Below, one piece after another: positions 1-14,400 of a stretch of 64,000 bases of DNA. This DNA comes from Otis tarda. Its lineage: Eukaryota; Chordata; Aves; Otidiformes; Otididae. How positions within the stretch are numbered: position 1 is the first letter of the stretch; every line of letters starts with the position of its first letter. The stretch is from contig CM048552.1 in assembly GCA_026413225.1 (NCBI GenBank), positions 141,435,053 to 141,499,052 on the forward strand, read 5' to 3'. A program made the position numbers and the translations under genes. A model generated the notes under the pieces. It saw nothing but the letters and a program-made list of their open reading frames with translations. It was not told the DNA's origin and ran no database searches.

Positions 1-2307
1 ATAAGCACATGACTTCATACATCCTTTCTGTTTCTATTTTATTTCCATGACATTAGTGTACTACATCTCCTTGCAAAACATTGTATAATCCACACATAGT
101 ACCATTTTACATATCAGCACTTTCAATTGCATTCCATGACAGCTCCTTTTACTTCATTCACATGCCTATTTTAAAACTTTTCAGTTACTGACACCATGTC
201 AGTAATTTTTCTCCCATAATCTAATTACTGTGCCCAGTAAGATCTAGTAGTTACTGTAAAAACTACAGCTGTACGAAGCATGAGTTCACATTGTTGACTA
301 CTGTTTTATATAGTCTTCAAAAACTGTTTGAATTATATTAGCAATAATGCTTATAAAATAGAGAACCTTCTCAGAAGTGCAGAAGTTCTTTAAGAAACAG
401 GGATAATCAGCAGATCAAATGCCACATGAGTAAGGGTACACTGCAGCTGCTATAATCTCCACGTAGTGCTGCACTGGGCCATACACAACAAGAGGTAGAA
501 CGCACCTACCTGTGTTAACATGCAAAGGTTACCCACCCAGGAGAGGCAGGCTGTCGAGGGTCCCTTTATGATCAACAGAGAAACTGAGAAGAATCATCTT
601 CTGGGCATCTCTCTCTTCGACTTCAGAGCCCCTAAACATCTAACTTGAACTAGAAGCTTGAATTCAGCAGACCCACCAAAGAGATTCCCACTTTATGAGT
701 GCTTGGAATAAATGAGAAATAAAGAACTAGATAAAATCAGAAATATTCCGCAAAAGTAAAAGCAAATCCACTACTGTGAATATTAGAAAGCTATTCTAAA
801 ATAAAGATAATTTTTCTTCCTTTAAGGGACCTTTTGACTCTCATTGCTTTCCTAATTTGTACAAATTATCCCCCCTCTCCTTCTTTTTTGATGGAGGAAA
901 AAGAAATAAAAATCCTTCTCTCCTACTCTGCCTTTTTCTCCACTAGCATCTATAGCAATCCCTCTGATGCACCGTGTTACATCATTGCTTTTTGCACAGA
1001 ATTCCCAAGTTATTTCACTAGGTATTTCTGTACCAAAATTGGTGACATATTAAGACTGAAATGTGTTTCAAGTCCTGCATCAGCACTGCAGAATTCTTAT
1101 TCTAATATTAAGTGGCATTATGAATAACTGTGTCAAATCTGATGTCATATTAGCATGCCTGTCAAGCTTCTTTGTTGCAAAGTGTTTCTTTTTCCTTGTT
1201 TTTTTTAAGATAGACTTGCTGAGATTTGTCAAATATAAATACCCAAATTCACCAAGCAATCCCCAATAAGTATGCTTAACATAATGGAGTCTGATCAGTA
1301 GATTTTTCTGGAACTACCTTCACAGATTTATTAGTTCCCACACACAACTATTGTTTAAAAGATCTTCAAAGGGCCTGTTTACTAAAACAAGTGCCAATTG
1401 TGTTTTCAGTTGCACTCAAACTGCCTGCCGATGGGGCAACCATGTTAAATGAGAAGAATGCCTTTGTCAACTGCAGTTTGGGATACTGTAAACAAATATA
1501 TATATAAAGCACCAGAAGGTTTACCCCATAGTGTCAGCATTTCTTCCTCTGACTACACAACTCTGAATATGCAAGTAAAGCTAACAATATTTAAAAAAAA
1601 ACAGTATCCTGTAGCAATATAAAAGGTTAACATGCATCATCAGTCTATCTGGAGACTTTTACACCATTCTTCATCACGCTAGTGATGAAGCTGAGCAGCT
1701 TCCAATAAATGGGGAGAACATCCACTAGTGATCTCAGACAAATTCTGAATTTCTTCTAATCCTAAGTATACTTAAATTTAAAAGTTTTGTTGTGGACTCC
1801 TGTGAGGTCAGGATTTAGTCTTCTCACTTTTTTCTCATATTGAAGTCTACACTATGGTTGCTCTTGAAAGTGTTAACTTGGTTTCAAGAACAAGGTTTTC
1901 ATTTAAATAGTTTTATAGTGTCTTCTAAAGGTACTTTTAAAACTTGTGAAATAATCTCAACTTCCAATATGTTTCATACTCACAACTGTTTTTGCAGAAT
2001 GCTACGGGGAGAAGCAGGGAAGAGTGATAAATATGAGAGTTCAAACTCAGAGAGTACCATTCATTATACTTCAGAAGGCACTATGGGAGAATAATGAAGA
2101 TGAGACACATATAACAATAAAGATGAGGCACATGCAACAGTTAAAAAACAAGAGTCTGTATCTGTTAATCTTCCCCCAAAATATATGAAGATCCGTATCT
2201 ACCTCTTTAACTTTGGTGTCAAATAAACTATAAAGATAGCCAAGTATTCAAGGACTGCATTTATAGAAGAAACATAGATCGTGATGGCCATTACAGTACA
2301 CTCCATC
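1..2307. other. GYG2 3' UTR and downstream flank
   Basis: No protein-coding gene is visible here. The right-hand part just below 2308 must be GYG2 3' untranslated sequence because the stop codon is at 2308-2310 on the minus strand. I could not fix the polyadenylation site: the nearest minus-strand AATAAA (TTTATT on plus) is at about 1326, with another near 36. The sequence is AT-rich with short open frames on both strands that lack family resemblance. A (TA)n-like patch lies near 1497-1505. Confidence 0.6.
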
Positions 2308-2469
2308 TTAAAGTAAAAATGTATCCAATTTCTTTTTGATATGTTCAAAAGCATCTTTCCCCATGTAGTCCATGCGCCCTTCCTCCCATTTTCTCCTTTC
2401 ATCTTCTGGACTTGGTTCTTCTGGTTTGAAATGAATAGACAGCTCTGAAACATAATGTGTGACCTCATT
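2308..2469 (-). CDS. GYG2: GYG2 last coding exon (glycogen synthase-binding tail, stop)
   Basis: 162 bases including TAA at 2308-2310, entering in phase 0 after cttcccacag. It encodes [40 protein letters not shown] and [13 protein letters not shown]. The RRKWEEG-x-x-DYMG-x-D block is the conserved C-terminal motif through which glycogenins bind glycogen synthase. Confidence 0.95.
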   Translation of the reverse strand, partial: NEVTHYVSELSIHFKPEEPSPEDERRKWEEGRMDYMGKDAFEHIKKKLDTFLL

Positions 2470-5400
2470 CTGTGGGAAGAAGCATAACAGTGGGAAAATA
2501 ATCATTTGACTGTTCTCATTTGAGTGCTGTGAAGTTAAACCTCAAGTGTCAAACTTCTGCTTCGTATAGTCACAGCCTCTAAGAGGCTTCAAGCAAACAA
2601 TTCATCTGATGTTATAAACAAAATTGAAATCAACCAGAATGACCTTCCAGTGAAGCTTTCACAAATTCAGTATAAGAATGTTTCAGAACAGAACTTAATG
2701 GGCAGGAACCAGTGGCTTAAACTACCTAAATGCCCTGGAAGATCCATTACATCTGCTGATTTGGGGCGGATAAGGCACAGGACTTGTGCAAGACCTGCAC
2801 CTGCAGACCAGGTAAGGTACTTCAAACAGCCAACGTGACACTACATACCTAGGCAACTGCATCCTTCCATCTCTATCCCCACGGGGGTCCCACTGTGTAC
2901 ATGACTTCAAACATTAATATACACGCTGAAGAGCATGCTTGCTTCATATATATGCAAATATGCAACAATACTTGGTATTTAATTTTCAGGCTTTATATAC
3001 ACATAACTTCAGTAATGCATGATGTTCCTTTCTTTACCATTGGCAAGACTTATCACCAGCTTTGGATGTCATTAACAAGAAGACAGGAATCATCATGTTT
3101 TTATAAACAAAAAATTTTAGCTAGGGCCCAAATACCCCTGGATGCATAGGAGCTACAGTTTCACCTACAGTTTTGTTTCTCAGTCTTAAAAGTCTTACAC
3201 TGTGGTACTTCACAATCGTACAAAAGGTCTCATTAGGAAAATGGCTGTGTTGTGTACCTTACAAGGTACAAGTCCTTGACACCCTGTCACCCATATCAGC
3301 CCCAAGTCTGGCACTGCTGTCACACTGCCCACAGATAAATGCAGCACAAGCTCACAAAGGAAAGCCTAGTAGCTTAAGCTCCATACCTGACTCACTCTAC
3401 ATTCATATTTTACTTGCTTGGAGACATCACCTCAGCAGGTTAAAAAAAAAAAAAAACCAAACAAACCCGAAACAAAAAAAAAACCAACCAACCAAACAAA
3501 AAAACACTGAAACAAAAAGGAGCCAACTCTATCCACCCCACCAAAACAAAACCGAAAAAACCCGAACAGCTTTGCTTTTATTAGTATTGGAGAGCTAAAA
3601 TTAACACCATGCTTTTGTTACTTGGGGGCTAGCACAGGAAAACAGACACATGAAAACTAGAAAGGGATCATACCACAGTACCAGAAGCAGTTACGGAATT
3701 ACATAGCTAAAAGATTAATTGCATCATAATTAGTTGAGATTTCCCAAAATTATGTTGGCAGCAGACATGCATGCAATTACCAACAGATGTACAATACAGA
3801 AAGCTACATATACCAGATCTGAGGTTTCCTGAAACGCAGGATGAAATACAAGTTGTTCTGAAGGTCTGTCAGGCTCAGCGAGATGGTCGTTAGAACCACT
3901 TTGTTCAACTTCACATACAGGTTGCTAAAATACAGCCACTGAGGTTTTATTAAGAGAAATTTTTGTCATAGTTTCCTTATCATCAGAATTCATACAATAC
4001 AAATTGATTTCAGTCTTGGGGTAGGGGAAAGCAGTGGATGGGAGGAAAAGGAATAAAATATGTTATCACCAAGGACAAAATTCATCTCACCCAGCTTTAG
4101 CTACCAAAATGGCATTGAATCTAAGCTCCTACTATAATCAATCTAGGATAAGTACCTCCAGAGGACAGCTCATCTCATCCTAAAGTAGGTTCAAGAGTGG
4201 CTGTCATTCTTCAGTGACTACAGAAACAGCCTGGAAAGGTAGCTTACAGTAGATGCCTACCATTCATGAGGCCAAACTTCAGTAAGAAAAATCTCATTTT
4301 AGGACAATAGTTTGCTCTGTAAATCATGAGCTTTCATATGTATAGAACAAGAGCAGAACAATGTATTCCAAAACAGAGGTAAAATAGATTGCTCAAAAAA
4401 TACTGCCCAAAATATTTGCCTTTCCCAGATATTAAAACATAAATGAGTAGACAGACTCCATTCTGAAGTTTCTTCCCACTAAAACCAAAACAATCCCACA
4501 AGACTGCTGAAGCTAAGCAACAAGAAGTGGAATTATGGTGTTCCTAAATAAGAAAAGAATCAGGCTATTTATTTCTAGTTAATATGATCTTCTGCTAAAC
4601 CAATCCTACTGTACTGTAATTAAGAAATAATTAAAAAAAAAATTGAATGATACTACTTTAAGTGAACATTATTATTTTTTTTAACCCCACACAAACATCT
4701 TGAAAATGTGTCCCTATTTGGTTTGGGCTTTTCCAATGGAGTGAGATGCATGAGGCACACAAGATAACACATCCTTTGCAAATAAATTATTCTTGTGTTA
4801 TATAGCTGGAAGGTCTGCAATTTTCCTTCAGCCCTTCCACACTCAGGGTGGAAAAAAAAGGAAGGAAGGCTACAGTTTTACTTTATGGACTAGCTATAGT
4901 CTAAAGGGATGAAACACTGAACATAATAAAAACTGACTTCATCTTACTAGAGAGTAGTCCACAATTTACAAGAGTAGATGACATTAGAACATTAATTCTA
5001 TTTTCTCCCAATTGTACCTCGCTGTAGAATGCTTTATCATATAACACGTAATGACTTACACCTGCAGAAAACTTGTGCTATTATGTCCAACTTAATTCCT
5101 GCATAAAATAAGAGGAGTCAGTGCAACAAAAACACCTAAATACAAACACATAAATACAAGAAAAGTGACAAAATGATTAGGACCCCTGCAGTGTTCATCA
5201 GTGGATTGTTTTAAGACACTTCTTGTGGCCCAGATCACAGAAATTTGGGGAACAGTTTTCCAAGTCAATACTTTCAGGAAAAGAGACAGTAATTTCTACA
5301 GAGGACTGATAGAAAGGATTCTAGTTTTAAATATATTAATCCACATGAGTATTGATATCCAAAAGATTACTCTGGTAACATTTTTTCTTTGTTCTACACT

Positions 5401-8400
5401 TTATTAAGTACCTAACAGCTTTCAATAAGCAATATTCGTAAAATTCAATGAAAACTCTTTCAATCTCCAGTGACATCACACAGGCGTGACTAAAGATTAA
5501 AGAAAATAAAGTCTTTAGACTATTTCTGATGCTAGCAAGAAAATGAAATAGCTACAGCTAAACTGAAGAAGATACAATCTCAGTATAATTTTAAAATCTC
5601 CTTTTAGTATACCATTTAACTTTTTTACTGCATATAGTAAAATACAACATACTTACAGCTTTGAGAGTGAGTTCCTCAGGTGAACGTGCTGTGGGATATA
5701 CTTCGTACGTCTGTTCTGGAAGCACAGGCATTTGCAGCGAATTGGCCACATAAGGACTGACCTTTTTCAGAGTAATTTCAACTCCATTGAAAGTGTGCTA
5801 AGAAAAAAACGGAACATCTCACCACTGAAATACAATTTTGCAGGAAATTAGTATCTTATTTACAACAGTTTAAATTCCTTACAGGGATTTTACCATTAAA
5901 GGAATACGTTAATAAATTAAAAAAAAAGTTTGTGATCCCATATTCAGAGCATGTTGCAGTTTAGATGTTTGCAATCATGAGTATGCCAGCATCATCAGGA
6001 GGTAATTCCACCTTCATGTTAGCATAGCTGAAATATTTATTTACTGCACCATTTCTTAAAAATTAAAACATGTTAAAGCATGAGATCAAAAACTCATTCC
6101 TTTCTTTGCTTTCCAATTTGTCATGAGGTTAAAAACCAAATTCCTCTCTGGGGCTTTGATGGTAATTGTCCAACTGATCTTATGGGACTGTGCAATTAGT
6201 TCAATGATGGTAATAGTCTAATACTAAAAAAAAAGTGAAAGTGATCTAAGTTCTTATCTCTAGATAAAAAATTTAAAATCATACTTCTCCTAATCATTAC
6301 TTTTTGCTGCTAGTCTGCAAAAAATAATTTATTTACCAACAGATTTTTTTTAATTCTAGTAATGGAAATCATACCTTGCTGTACTTCCTTTGAAGGAAAA
6401 AGTAAAAGCATAAAGAGCTCAGTAAATGCTTGATGATGTATTAGTACTGTATATAACATCCTAAATGTAATTAACACTGCCTTTGCAAATCTGATTTATT
6501 TACTATAACCCTCATAAAACCAGTTATAATGCAGTTCTAAATAAGTTTTACCATAGTTCAAGGGCTATTTTGACAGTTTACATCAACTTAGCTTCCAAAA
6601 GTCAAATGTCTGTTTCAGAGCCAGATTATCACCTTCTCTGACTAATATGTATCATACTTTGTGTTTAATTTGCAGAATCCATACGCATATATTCCCATAC
6701 AAACTCTTCATCAAATAAGAAGGCAGCTGGAGGTAAAATCTTTGGAAAGCCAGAAATATTAAAAATCCTTCCTAAACTGCTAGTTTTGATGTTTCTGGAA
6801 GCAATCACTGCTACTACCAATCAACAGATATTATGTTTTTCCATGAAATTCTTTCCTCTAGCAAACTCATAATTTTCAGAATTTTTATTGTGATTCCAGC
6901 ATATTCCTACTAGCTCCTTATTAGTTACCTTGCATTCCTCAGATTCTGATTCTTCCATCTTTTGAAGTTTTTCTAACAAAGGCAATATACTGGCACTGTA
7001 TATATTCCACCAGAGGGCAAGAAATGACAGCTGATGAAAAGATGCAGAGGTGGTGCCATCCTGCATAACTCTCTTTGTTTGAAGGTTGTATTTGTAGTTC
7101 CAGGGCTTTGTTGCTCCCAAGAAGTGAACAACTTTGGCGTCTCTACCAAAACTATAGAGATTAAACATACAGGTCTACACATTAAATATTTTTTTAGCCC
7201 ATATAAACTGCTAAAGAAACATGCTTACTCTCACTAGTGAACTAATTTTGACATTTGGCAACAGCAACACATTCAATATGAGTATCTATATTGATATTTT
7301 TTCTATCTCATTAGATACTTTAAGGTATCTCGTTTAGCATACAGAAAACAAAAGGCTGCGTAGCCATTTGCTTCCAGCTGCTGATTTTAGTAGCAAAAGT
7401 TCATGAAGGAAACTGACAGGCTCATGCACTACCTTTTCCAGTCCTCCTGCACACTCTTTTCACAAACAAATAAATACCACTTAAAACACTGAATCAACCA
7501 AATTGGTTATTACTGATCCCATATTAAAAATTACTAATAATTACATTGTCCTAATTTCACCTTCCAGTAAGAATGTTTTGTGCAACTGGAACAGTAATTT
7601 ATAACACCCTAAATCCAGCTTGCCTTCTGACAGAAAAGTTTCTCTGCTAACGGCATTGTCCAAAGTCATATAATTACTAGCACAAATTTTGTTCCATGAA
7701 AGAACCTAAGAAATGGTTTAAAAATTAAAAACAACAACAACTGCTTTCCAACATATTGGACAGTGCAGATAACTCTGGGATTCACTCTGTGTCAAAGTGC
7801 AAGAGATTCATACTGTATTTAAGCTTCTACTGCATGTTTTTTACATAACACCGCTTGTGACTACTATAATTTATAATCAACAGAATATGCCATTATTATT
7901 ATCTCTTATAATAGAATGTTTGTTAACAAACTACAGAGGTTTGCAGTCAGTCAGAAGCATTACTACTTACTGATTGAAAGCAGGAACATAGGTGTATACA
8001 GCACTGCTGCTTAAGTTATAGAGGAAAGGTAAGTGTTTGCCAATATCTGCTGTTGCCCAGTTGCTGAAGAAGCTATTCAACAAGCCTTGATCACCCCCTA
8101 AAGAATATATAAAACAATATTACCATACTTATGTGTACACTCAAATTTATGTCAAAATTTCACATCCAAGGATGGGAGAGAGACTGGACTCTCTCCGAGT
8201 TTCACAGGACTGAAACTCGGACTTGACAATATGGTAATGTGAGCAGACAGAAGCAAATAACACCTGAACCACTCCGGTGCAAGTTCAAGGTAAATGGAGT
8301 AACACTGTAATATATGAGGAAAGGAGTAGGAAAGGGGTTTGGTCTCCCTCAGAGCAGAAGACTGAAGATCAGCTGTATTTCCCTCTCCCAAACCAGACAG

Positions 8401-11400
8401 CAAAATTAAAACTTACTGAGCAAGACTCAGATACAATGTCCCTTCACTGCCCTTTTCTGGGAGGCACAGCCAAAAATAAGTCAATAGGTCTTAACTACAG
8501 TGTAAGAGGCAAAGGTCTGCACCTTCAATTTTTGTGAGGGCACAATTACGTAAAGCCCAGAGAACTCCTGCCTTCCTCCATTCTGCCAGACAGCATGGAA
8601 GCTATGGACAAACAGCTTACTGAGAAGGAATCGAATGTCTTGCACTTCATCCCTTATGCCTTGCCCCTTACCATCAAAGCTGCCATGTTCGGCAGCAAAC
8701 CGGAGCAGTAGGTTGTAAGTTTTCAAAGAAGGTCGGAACACAAATACACCGCTATTAAAGCAGTCAGGCCAGCCAGAGTCAGGAGCTGCTGAAAACTCTT
8801 CTCGATCAAACAATTCATCAACATTGCAAAGCACCTTAGAGACAGCAGGAAAAAAGAAAAATTGTTAGAGCAAATGTTTTTCTGGAACGAGAATAGCTAA
8901 ATCAGTACCAATGGAGTAAATTGCTAGTTGGGCCAAGCATATGGCTTGCAGAGCATAAAAGAAGTGGCAATGAAAATATGCTAGGGGTAAGAACCTCTAT
9001 TTTTAATATAATAAGGTAACATTAATTGTGGTTCTCCACGATTTCTCTGATAAAAGCACAAATCCTGTGAAATTACTTCATGAGCCTCAGAGACCCTTCA
9101 GAAGGTCCCTTTAAATATTATAACACACCATACTTCCATGTTAAAACTGTCCTGCCTTCCTGACCAGAATAAGTCCAAATGAAAGGATATGACAGAAATC
9201 TATTTTAAACATGTCAGAAGCCCATTTGCATAGAGCATGTTTGTGACCTTTCAAGGACAGTCCTGAGGCTACTCTCGAAACAGGAGTTACTTCTATGCAG
9301 CCAGCAAAACTGTGAGCATTGCCAAAACATGCCAGCTGGAGCTCCTGCGACCTTGTGACCACTAAGCAGCAAAATCTGGTCACTTCATAGGCCAGTAGGC
9401 TGCCTAATAAGGAAGCATCCCACACCCAGAGTAGCTCTAAGACAGATGCAAATGTTTCCACGGTTCTCACTCTACTCACCAAAGTGTCTGCATCCATGAA
9501 GACACATTTGCTATAATGAGTAAGAGTCCAACAGTGAAGCTTAGTGAAGGTTACACCCAGTTCTGGCCTCTGCATCAGAGCCAAATGGACTGAGTCAGCA
9601 CTGTCAAGCGTATCCACCTCAATGACTTCGTCAAACACGCTGCGGAGAACAGACCTCCCAGAGCAAGCAGTGGAGAGAAAGAAGGGAATTTAGAGACGTT
9701 CATCAGAGTTCACTTCTGGCATGAAAACAGTGACACATTTTTTATGACAACATTTTTTAATGACAATAACAAAGGCTAGATTGATTTATTAGAATGAGAA
9801 GTCAAAAGTGAAATGTTCTTGTAAACAGCCTGCTATCAATCAGGCCATAAACCACTGCCTCTTCCACTATGGGGCCAGCACATCTCAAAAGCGACAGGTG
9901 ACGTATGGCGGAGAAACCAATCCTTATTTTAGTTACTTAATCATAGAATAGTTTGGGTTGGAAGGGACCTTTAAAGGTCAACTAGTTCAAACCCCCTATA
10001 AGGAGCAGGGACATCTTCAACTAGGCAGTGGCAATAGTCTAGCTAAAACCATACACAGGCAAGCTTATTTAACAGGTTATTCCTGCCAAGATGTGCTATT
10101 TTGCTATGGTTAAATTTACACATAAAAATCACTGCAAGGCACACAACCCAGAAGTAGATAGCTGGTGAACTGCTCTGAGTTGTGTATTCAGTTGCAGATG
10201 TTGCTATGCAAATGAACCAAGAATATGTGCTTTTATGCACTGCCACCTATAGAAACACCAACAGAAATAAAAGCAACTTACATTCTGCACAATTCTCTCT
10301 GAAAAACAGCATCATATTGTGTTCCCTGTGCATTGTGCAGGATGCAGCATGCACTGTTAGCACAGTTATTTGCACCTACTGTGCCCAAGTAAACGCAGCT
10401 TCAGAACTGCACCTTTTAAAACAGGCAACATAGACTTGCTCACTACTACAAGTTGTCTCAAATGAGACTTAGGAAGACATCTTTTTTTCTATGCATATCT
10501 TCCATGAGAATTTTATAGATGATAACAAAGTCAGTCATTTAGCTTCAGGACACAAGATGAAAGTCTTTTAAACACAGCTTACTTATTTACATTACGCTAT
10601 TAACTACAAAGTCCTGGATGTCATACAAACACAACAAAGAAGAGCTTGTGCTGATTAGCTAGATTTCAGAGTAATTAGCTTTTGCTTGACTGATCTTCAA
10701 GGGTCAGGAGTTAACTGGAAAAGAATCAAGAGTAGGTACAGCTTTTTTCGAACGATATTTCAGTGGTGTACTTTTTCAAAAATCCTACCCTTGATTAAAA
10801 AAAATACTAGAAAGGTTTTTCCCCTCACTGAGATGAAAAAACTGATTGACTTCATAAACACCCAGGTAACAAAAATATACAGCATTTCCTCAGGAAGGTT
10901 GCAGTGCGCTGACAAAATCCATTCTTTTAAAAGCATGTTAAAACAGATTTATGTATATCTAATCACAGAAAAAAAAAATGGGAAAATATATTTCTTGAGC
11001 CAGATGCATTGCAAATACTGTCACATGGCATATAGACAAAAAGGAGCTTGCACACTTCCTAAGCCATAGGAGAAGAGTTTAAGTACTTATGGCATGTCAT
11101 GTTCCTTTCAATAAGCAACACAGTTGTCCAAATAACAGGGCTTGTGTTCAACAGATCTAATGAGATTTCTGTACATGCAATTCTGAAGTGCCTGTAAAAT
11201 CACAACTCAAATTGGAAAGCGGTTTTAAAAAAAAAAAGAGGAATAAATTAATTTCTCCTCATGAGAGCCATGCACCAATATTTTAGGAAGATCAGTCATC
11301 TGAAACTGAGCCTCTAAGGTTTTTGGAGAGTTCTGGTGTCACATATCTTGCTTTTTCTAAAAAGAGAAACACTTGGGGGAAAAAAACAGTACTGCCTTTA

Positions 11401-14400
11401 TTTCGGCTCAAAAGCAAGACAGCAAAACCTTAGTTCACAAACTTTCAGCTTATGTTCCCAATTACGGGCTTACGATAACCTCCAGCCACAAGCTGTACGT
11501 CTGCAAGTGAATTCTTATTAGGCTTACAATCATATCACAGATATTATTTGGGACTTCTCTCAGAAATCACTAGCCAAGGGGCAACTTCTAGACGTAATGC
11601 TGTGAAATCCACAGGAAGCCTATTAAAATCTTTCATGCTGTGGTTTATTATTCCACAATATCAACCTCCAAAAATACATGAATCCTTACCTCATCCCGTT
11701 GGAAACCTCTGGTGTAATTAGTACTGCCAATTTTCTGGACGTCCTATGGTTCCTCAATGACTGTCCGAGAACCAGAGCACCTTGACAGTACACATCATCG
11801 GTAGCAAGGGTCACAAAGGCTTGATCCGTTACTGTGAGCAAATATTCAGGAGAGTCACTTTACAGCTTTAACATAAGCTCTTTTGGCAAGTTCCTACAAT
11901 CTCCCTCCTCCAGCTAACCAACAGGCTGCGGCTTATAACAACCTGCGGTTCCTGTGATAAGCTCTTTTCTTTCCCAAACTCCCCCAGAAGACACAACTGA
12001 ATAGAAAATCCAGTGAAAGTGACTGCAGAACGTATGTTTCTGAATTTTGTGGGGTTTTTTTTTGTTTGCCTGATTTACATAATAACAGGTATGAAGTTTT
12101 TAGACCAGCTTTGAACAAATAATTCCCTAAGTCTTATTACCTAAACATAATATCAATCAAAAAAGTCGATATGTAAGTATTTGATTTTACATTTAACTAA
12201 CATAGTATAATCCATCCGATAAGGAAAATGTTCCTGTTTCTACAGTGCCAAAAGCTAAGGAAAAAAACAGGCTAGCCAGAAACATCCTTCTTTCCTCGAC
12301 TTCAATGAATCAACCCAATAGGCATTATTCTTTGTTCTGTCCTCTTTGTACTGGGGTAACTGTTGCTGGCTGAATGAATGCAGAGGAATTGCTACTGAGA
12401 TTGGTACATCTCCCAGAAGCCAAGTATCCCTACCTCAATTAACTCCAAGAAAATCAGGAGTATTCCTCATTGTCAAGAAACACGTGAGAAAAAAAGTTAC
12501 AATAAAAAAGAAAGCAAGCTATGCTCCTACACAATAGCAGATATAGCGTATTTTGTAGAGATACCAGGCCTATGGCAGTATCACCAGGGGTTGGTTCTTC
12601 AGCTCTGCCCTCTGACAGAACCACCATTACTGGTATTCCTCTGGGGAAGGCCAGAACCTACAATTCAGCAAGGTGAGCAGAAGGAGCAGAAGGAAGACCT
12701 CAGCTTTCTAGGCTGCAAAATTAACCACAACAAGATGAGCAGGTCACGCAGATGAGGGGAATTCCACTGAGCTCTACAGAACTTCAATAAATACTTGTGT
12801 TGAACTACTTGTTTAAAACCATCCTCATCTTAAGGGACAAGTAATTATGTTAAATAAATTAAAGCAACCAAACACTAACAACAACAAAAACATCCTGTCA
12901 TACAGTTTCCAGGCTCTGAGAGACGCAAGGAAAGAATCTCACAGGACGAGTTGCAGAGAACTCAACAAATGACCTCATGGCTGCCTCAGCCAGAGGCTGC
13001 CAAAATGAATGAATTCAAACCTCTAACCTACCATCAAGATAGGCAATGAAGTATGGTTGGTGCCAGTGACAAGCTCTCAGGTACTAAACATTTTCATTTT
13101 TCATGTCCTCCAAATCCAGAGCAAAGCACATACCCACTGGGTGTGCTGTCTTCTTCCTCCCTTTTTGCCCTGCCTCCCACTCATCTCCCACCAGACCTGA
13201 ATTCGAATCAATGTCTGCGGGCATTGCAGCAGATCCCTGCACCTCAGGAGAATCCCAGTAGCATTAAGCTTGGGGAAAAAACTCGAATCATGCATCCAAA
13301 CTTAAAATAGTTTGCAGGTCCCTCAGGTAAGCAAACTCCAATAACATTTTAAATTACAATTTCCAGAAAAGGCAAATGAAAAAAAAAGAAGTTTTCAAAT
13401 CTCCCATTATCAAAACAGCTCGAGCAAGTTCCAGAAAACAATGTATCGGGGGTAGCTTACATGGAGTGATTTAAAAGGAGAGTTTTGCACTAAACTGCTC
13501 ATACTGCAATTTTCCAAAAGGTTAAACAAATAAATACAAGCATACATAAAAAAAACAAAACAAAACAAAAAAAACCACTGAAGGCTACTTCAGCAATAAA
13601 ATTATTCTTGAAAAACACACAGAGTCAGCAGAGAAAAGCACTTTTGTGTTAGGCAACAGGCATCTTCAGCCAAGTAAAGGTAATAAAACAACTACTGAGA
13701 GGAACGTGGGAGGTAGATTAATACAAAAAGCAAACTGTGAAACAAGTGGGAGTTTAAATCTTAAAATACTGTCTTAAGTAACAACCACAAAACTGAACAC
13801 ATAATCTTCTTATTGCTTCTGCAAATTCTTTTAGCTACAGAAGTTGAATCTTTACATAAGTAATACATCTTAAAATACACAAGCTACTCATCAAACAGTT
13901 CAGCAAGTTGGTATGGCAAATTGCCACATCCTACATACACTTTCCTGCCCTGTACCACTCAGGCTAAAGTTGTGGTCAGAACCACAAGGAAGGAAACAGA
14001 CAAACAAATACAGCTTCTGAGAAATTCTTGCTAATACCTCACACCGAAAAAAAACCACTTGTCTATTTTGAGAATCAGATGTGGGATGCATATTATGGCC
14101 TTCTTAAAAGAGTGAATCATTATGGAGATAAATAAATAAATAAATAAATATTGACTGAAACCATGCAATATTAAAATATTTCTGCTACAAAGAGAGAAGC
14201 ATGTCCTAGCTATTTTTAAATCATGCAGGGGCATCACTAACCCATTAAGGATCCATAGAGGGTTTAAAATCGAAAGATTTTATCATTACATGTTCTTTCA
14301 TCTAATCTCTGTTTTCAAGGAAAAAGTGTTACTTGACTTGCCTCATTTATAATGTTCTTTGGAACTCTGTCCCTATAAATAAATGTTTTATTTTTTATAA

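Noticed and set aside
3195..3322. Two short minus-strand splice-flanked segments in GYG2 intron 8
   Set aside because: They do not preserve the phase 0 to 0 junction between exons 8 and 9 in a combination that gives recognisable GYG2 sequence.
8481..8671. Extension of the GYG2 exon 4 frame into the intron
   Set aside because: It crosses a consensus donor (GATG|gtaagg). The following codons lack glycogenin similarity, while exon 5 continues the conserved GSFDGGDQG motif exactly.
9141..9479. Extension of the GYG2 exon 3 frame into the intron
   Set aside because: It crosses a consensus donor (TTG|gtgagt) directly after DADTL; exon 4 restores the conserved NVDELFD sequence.
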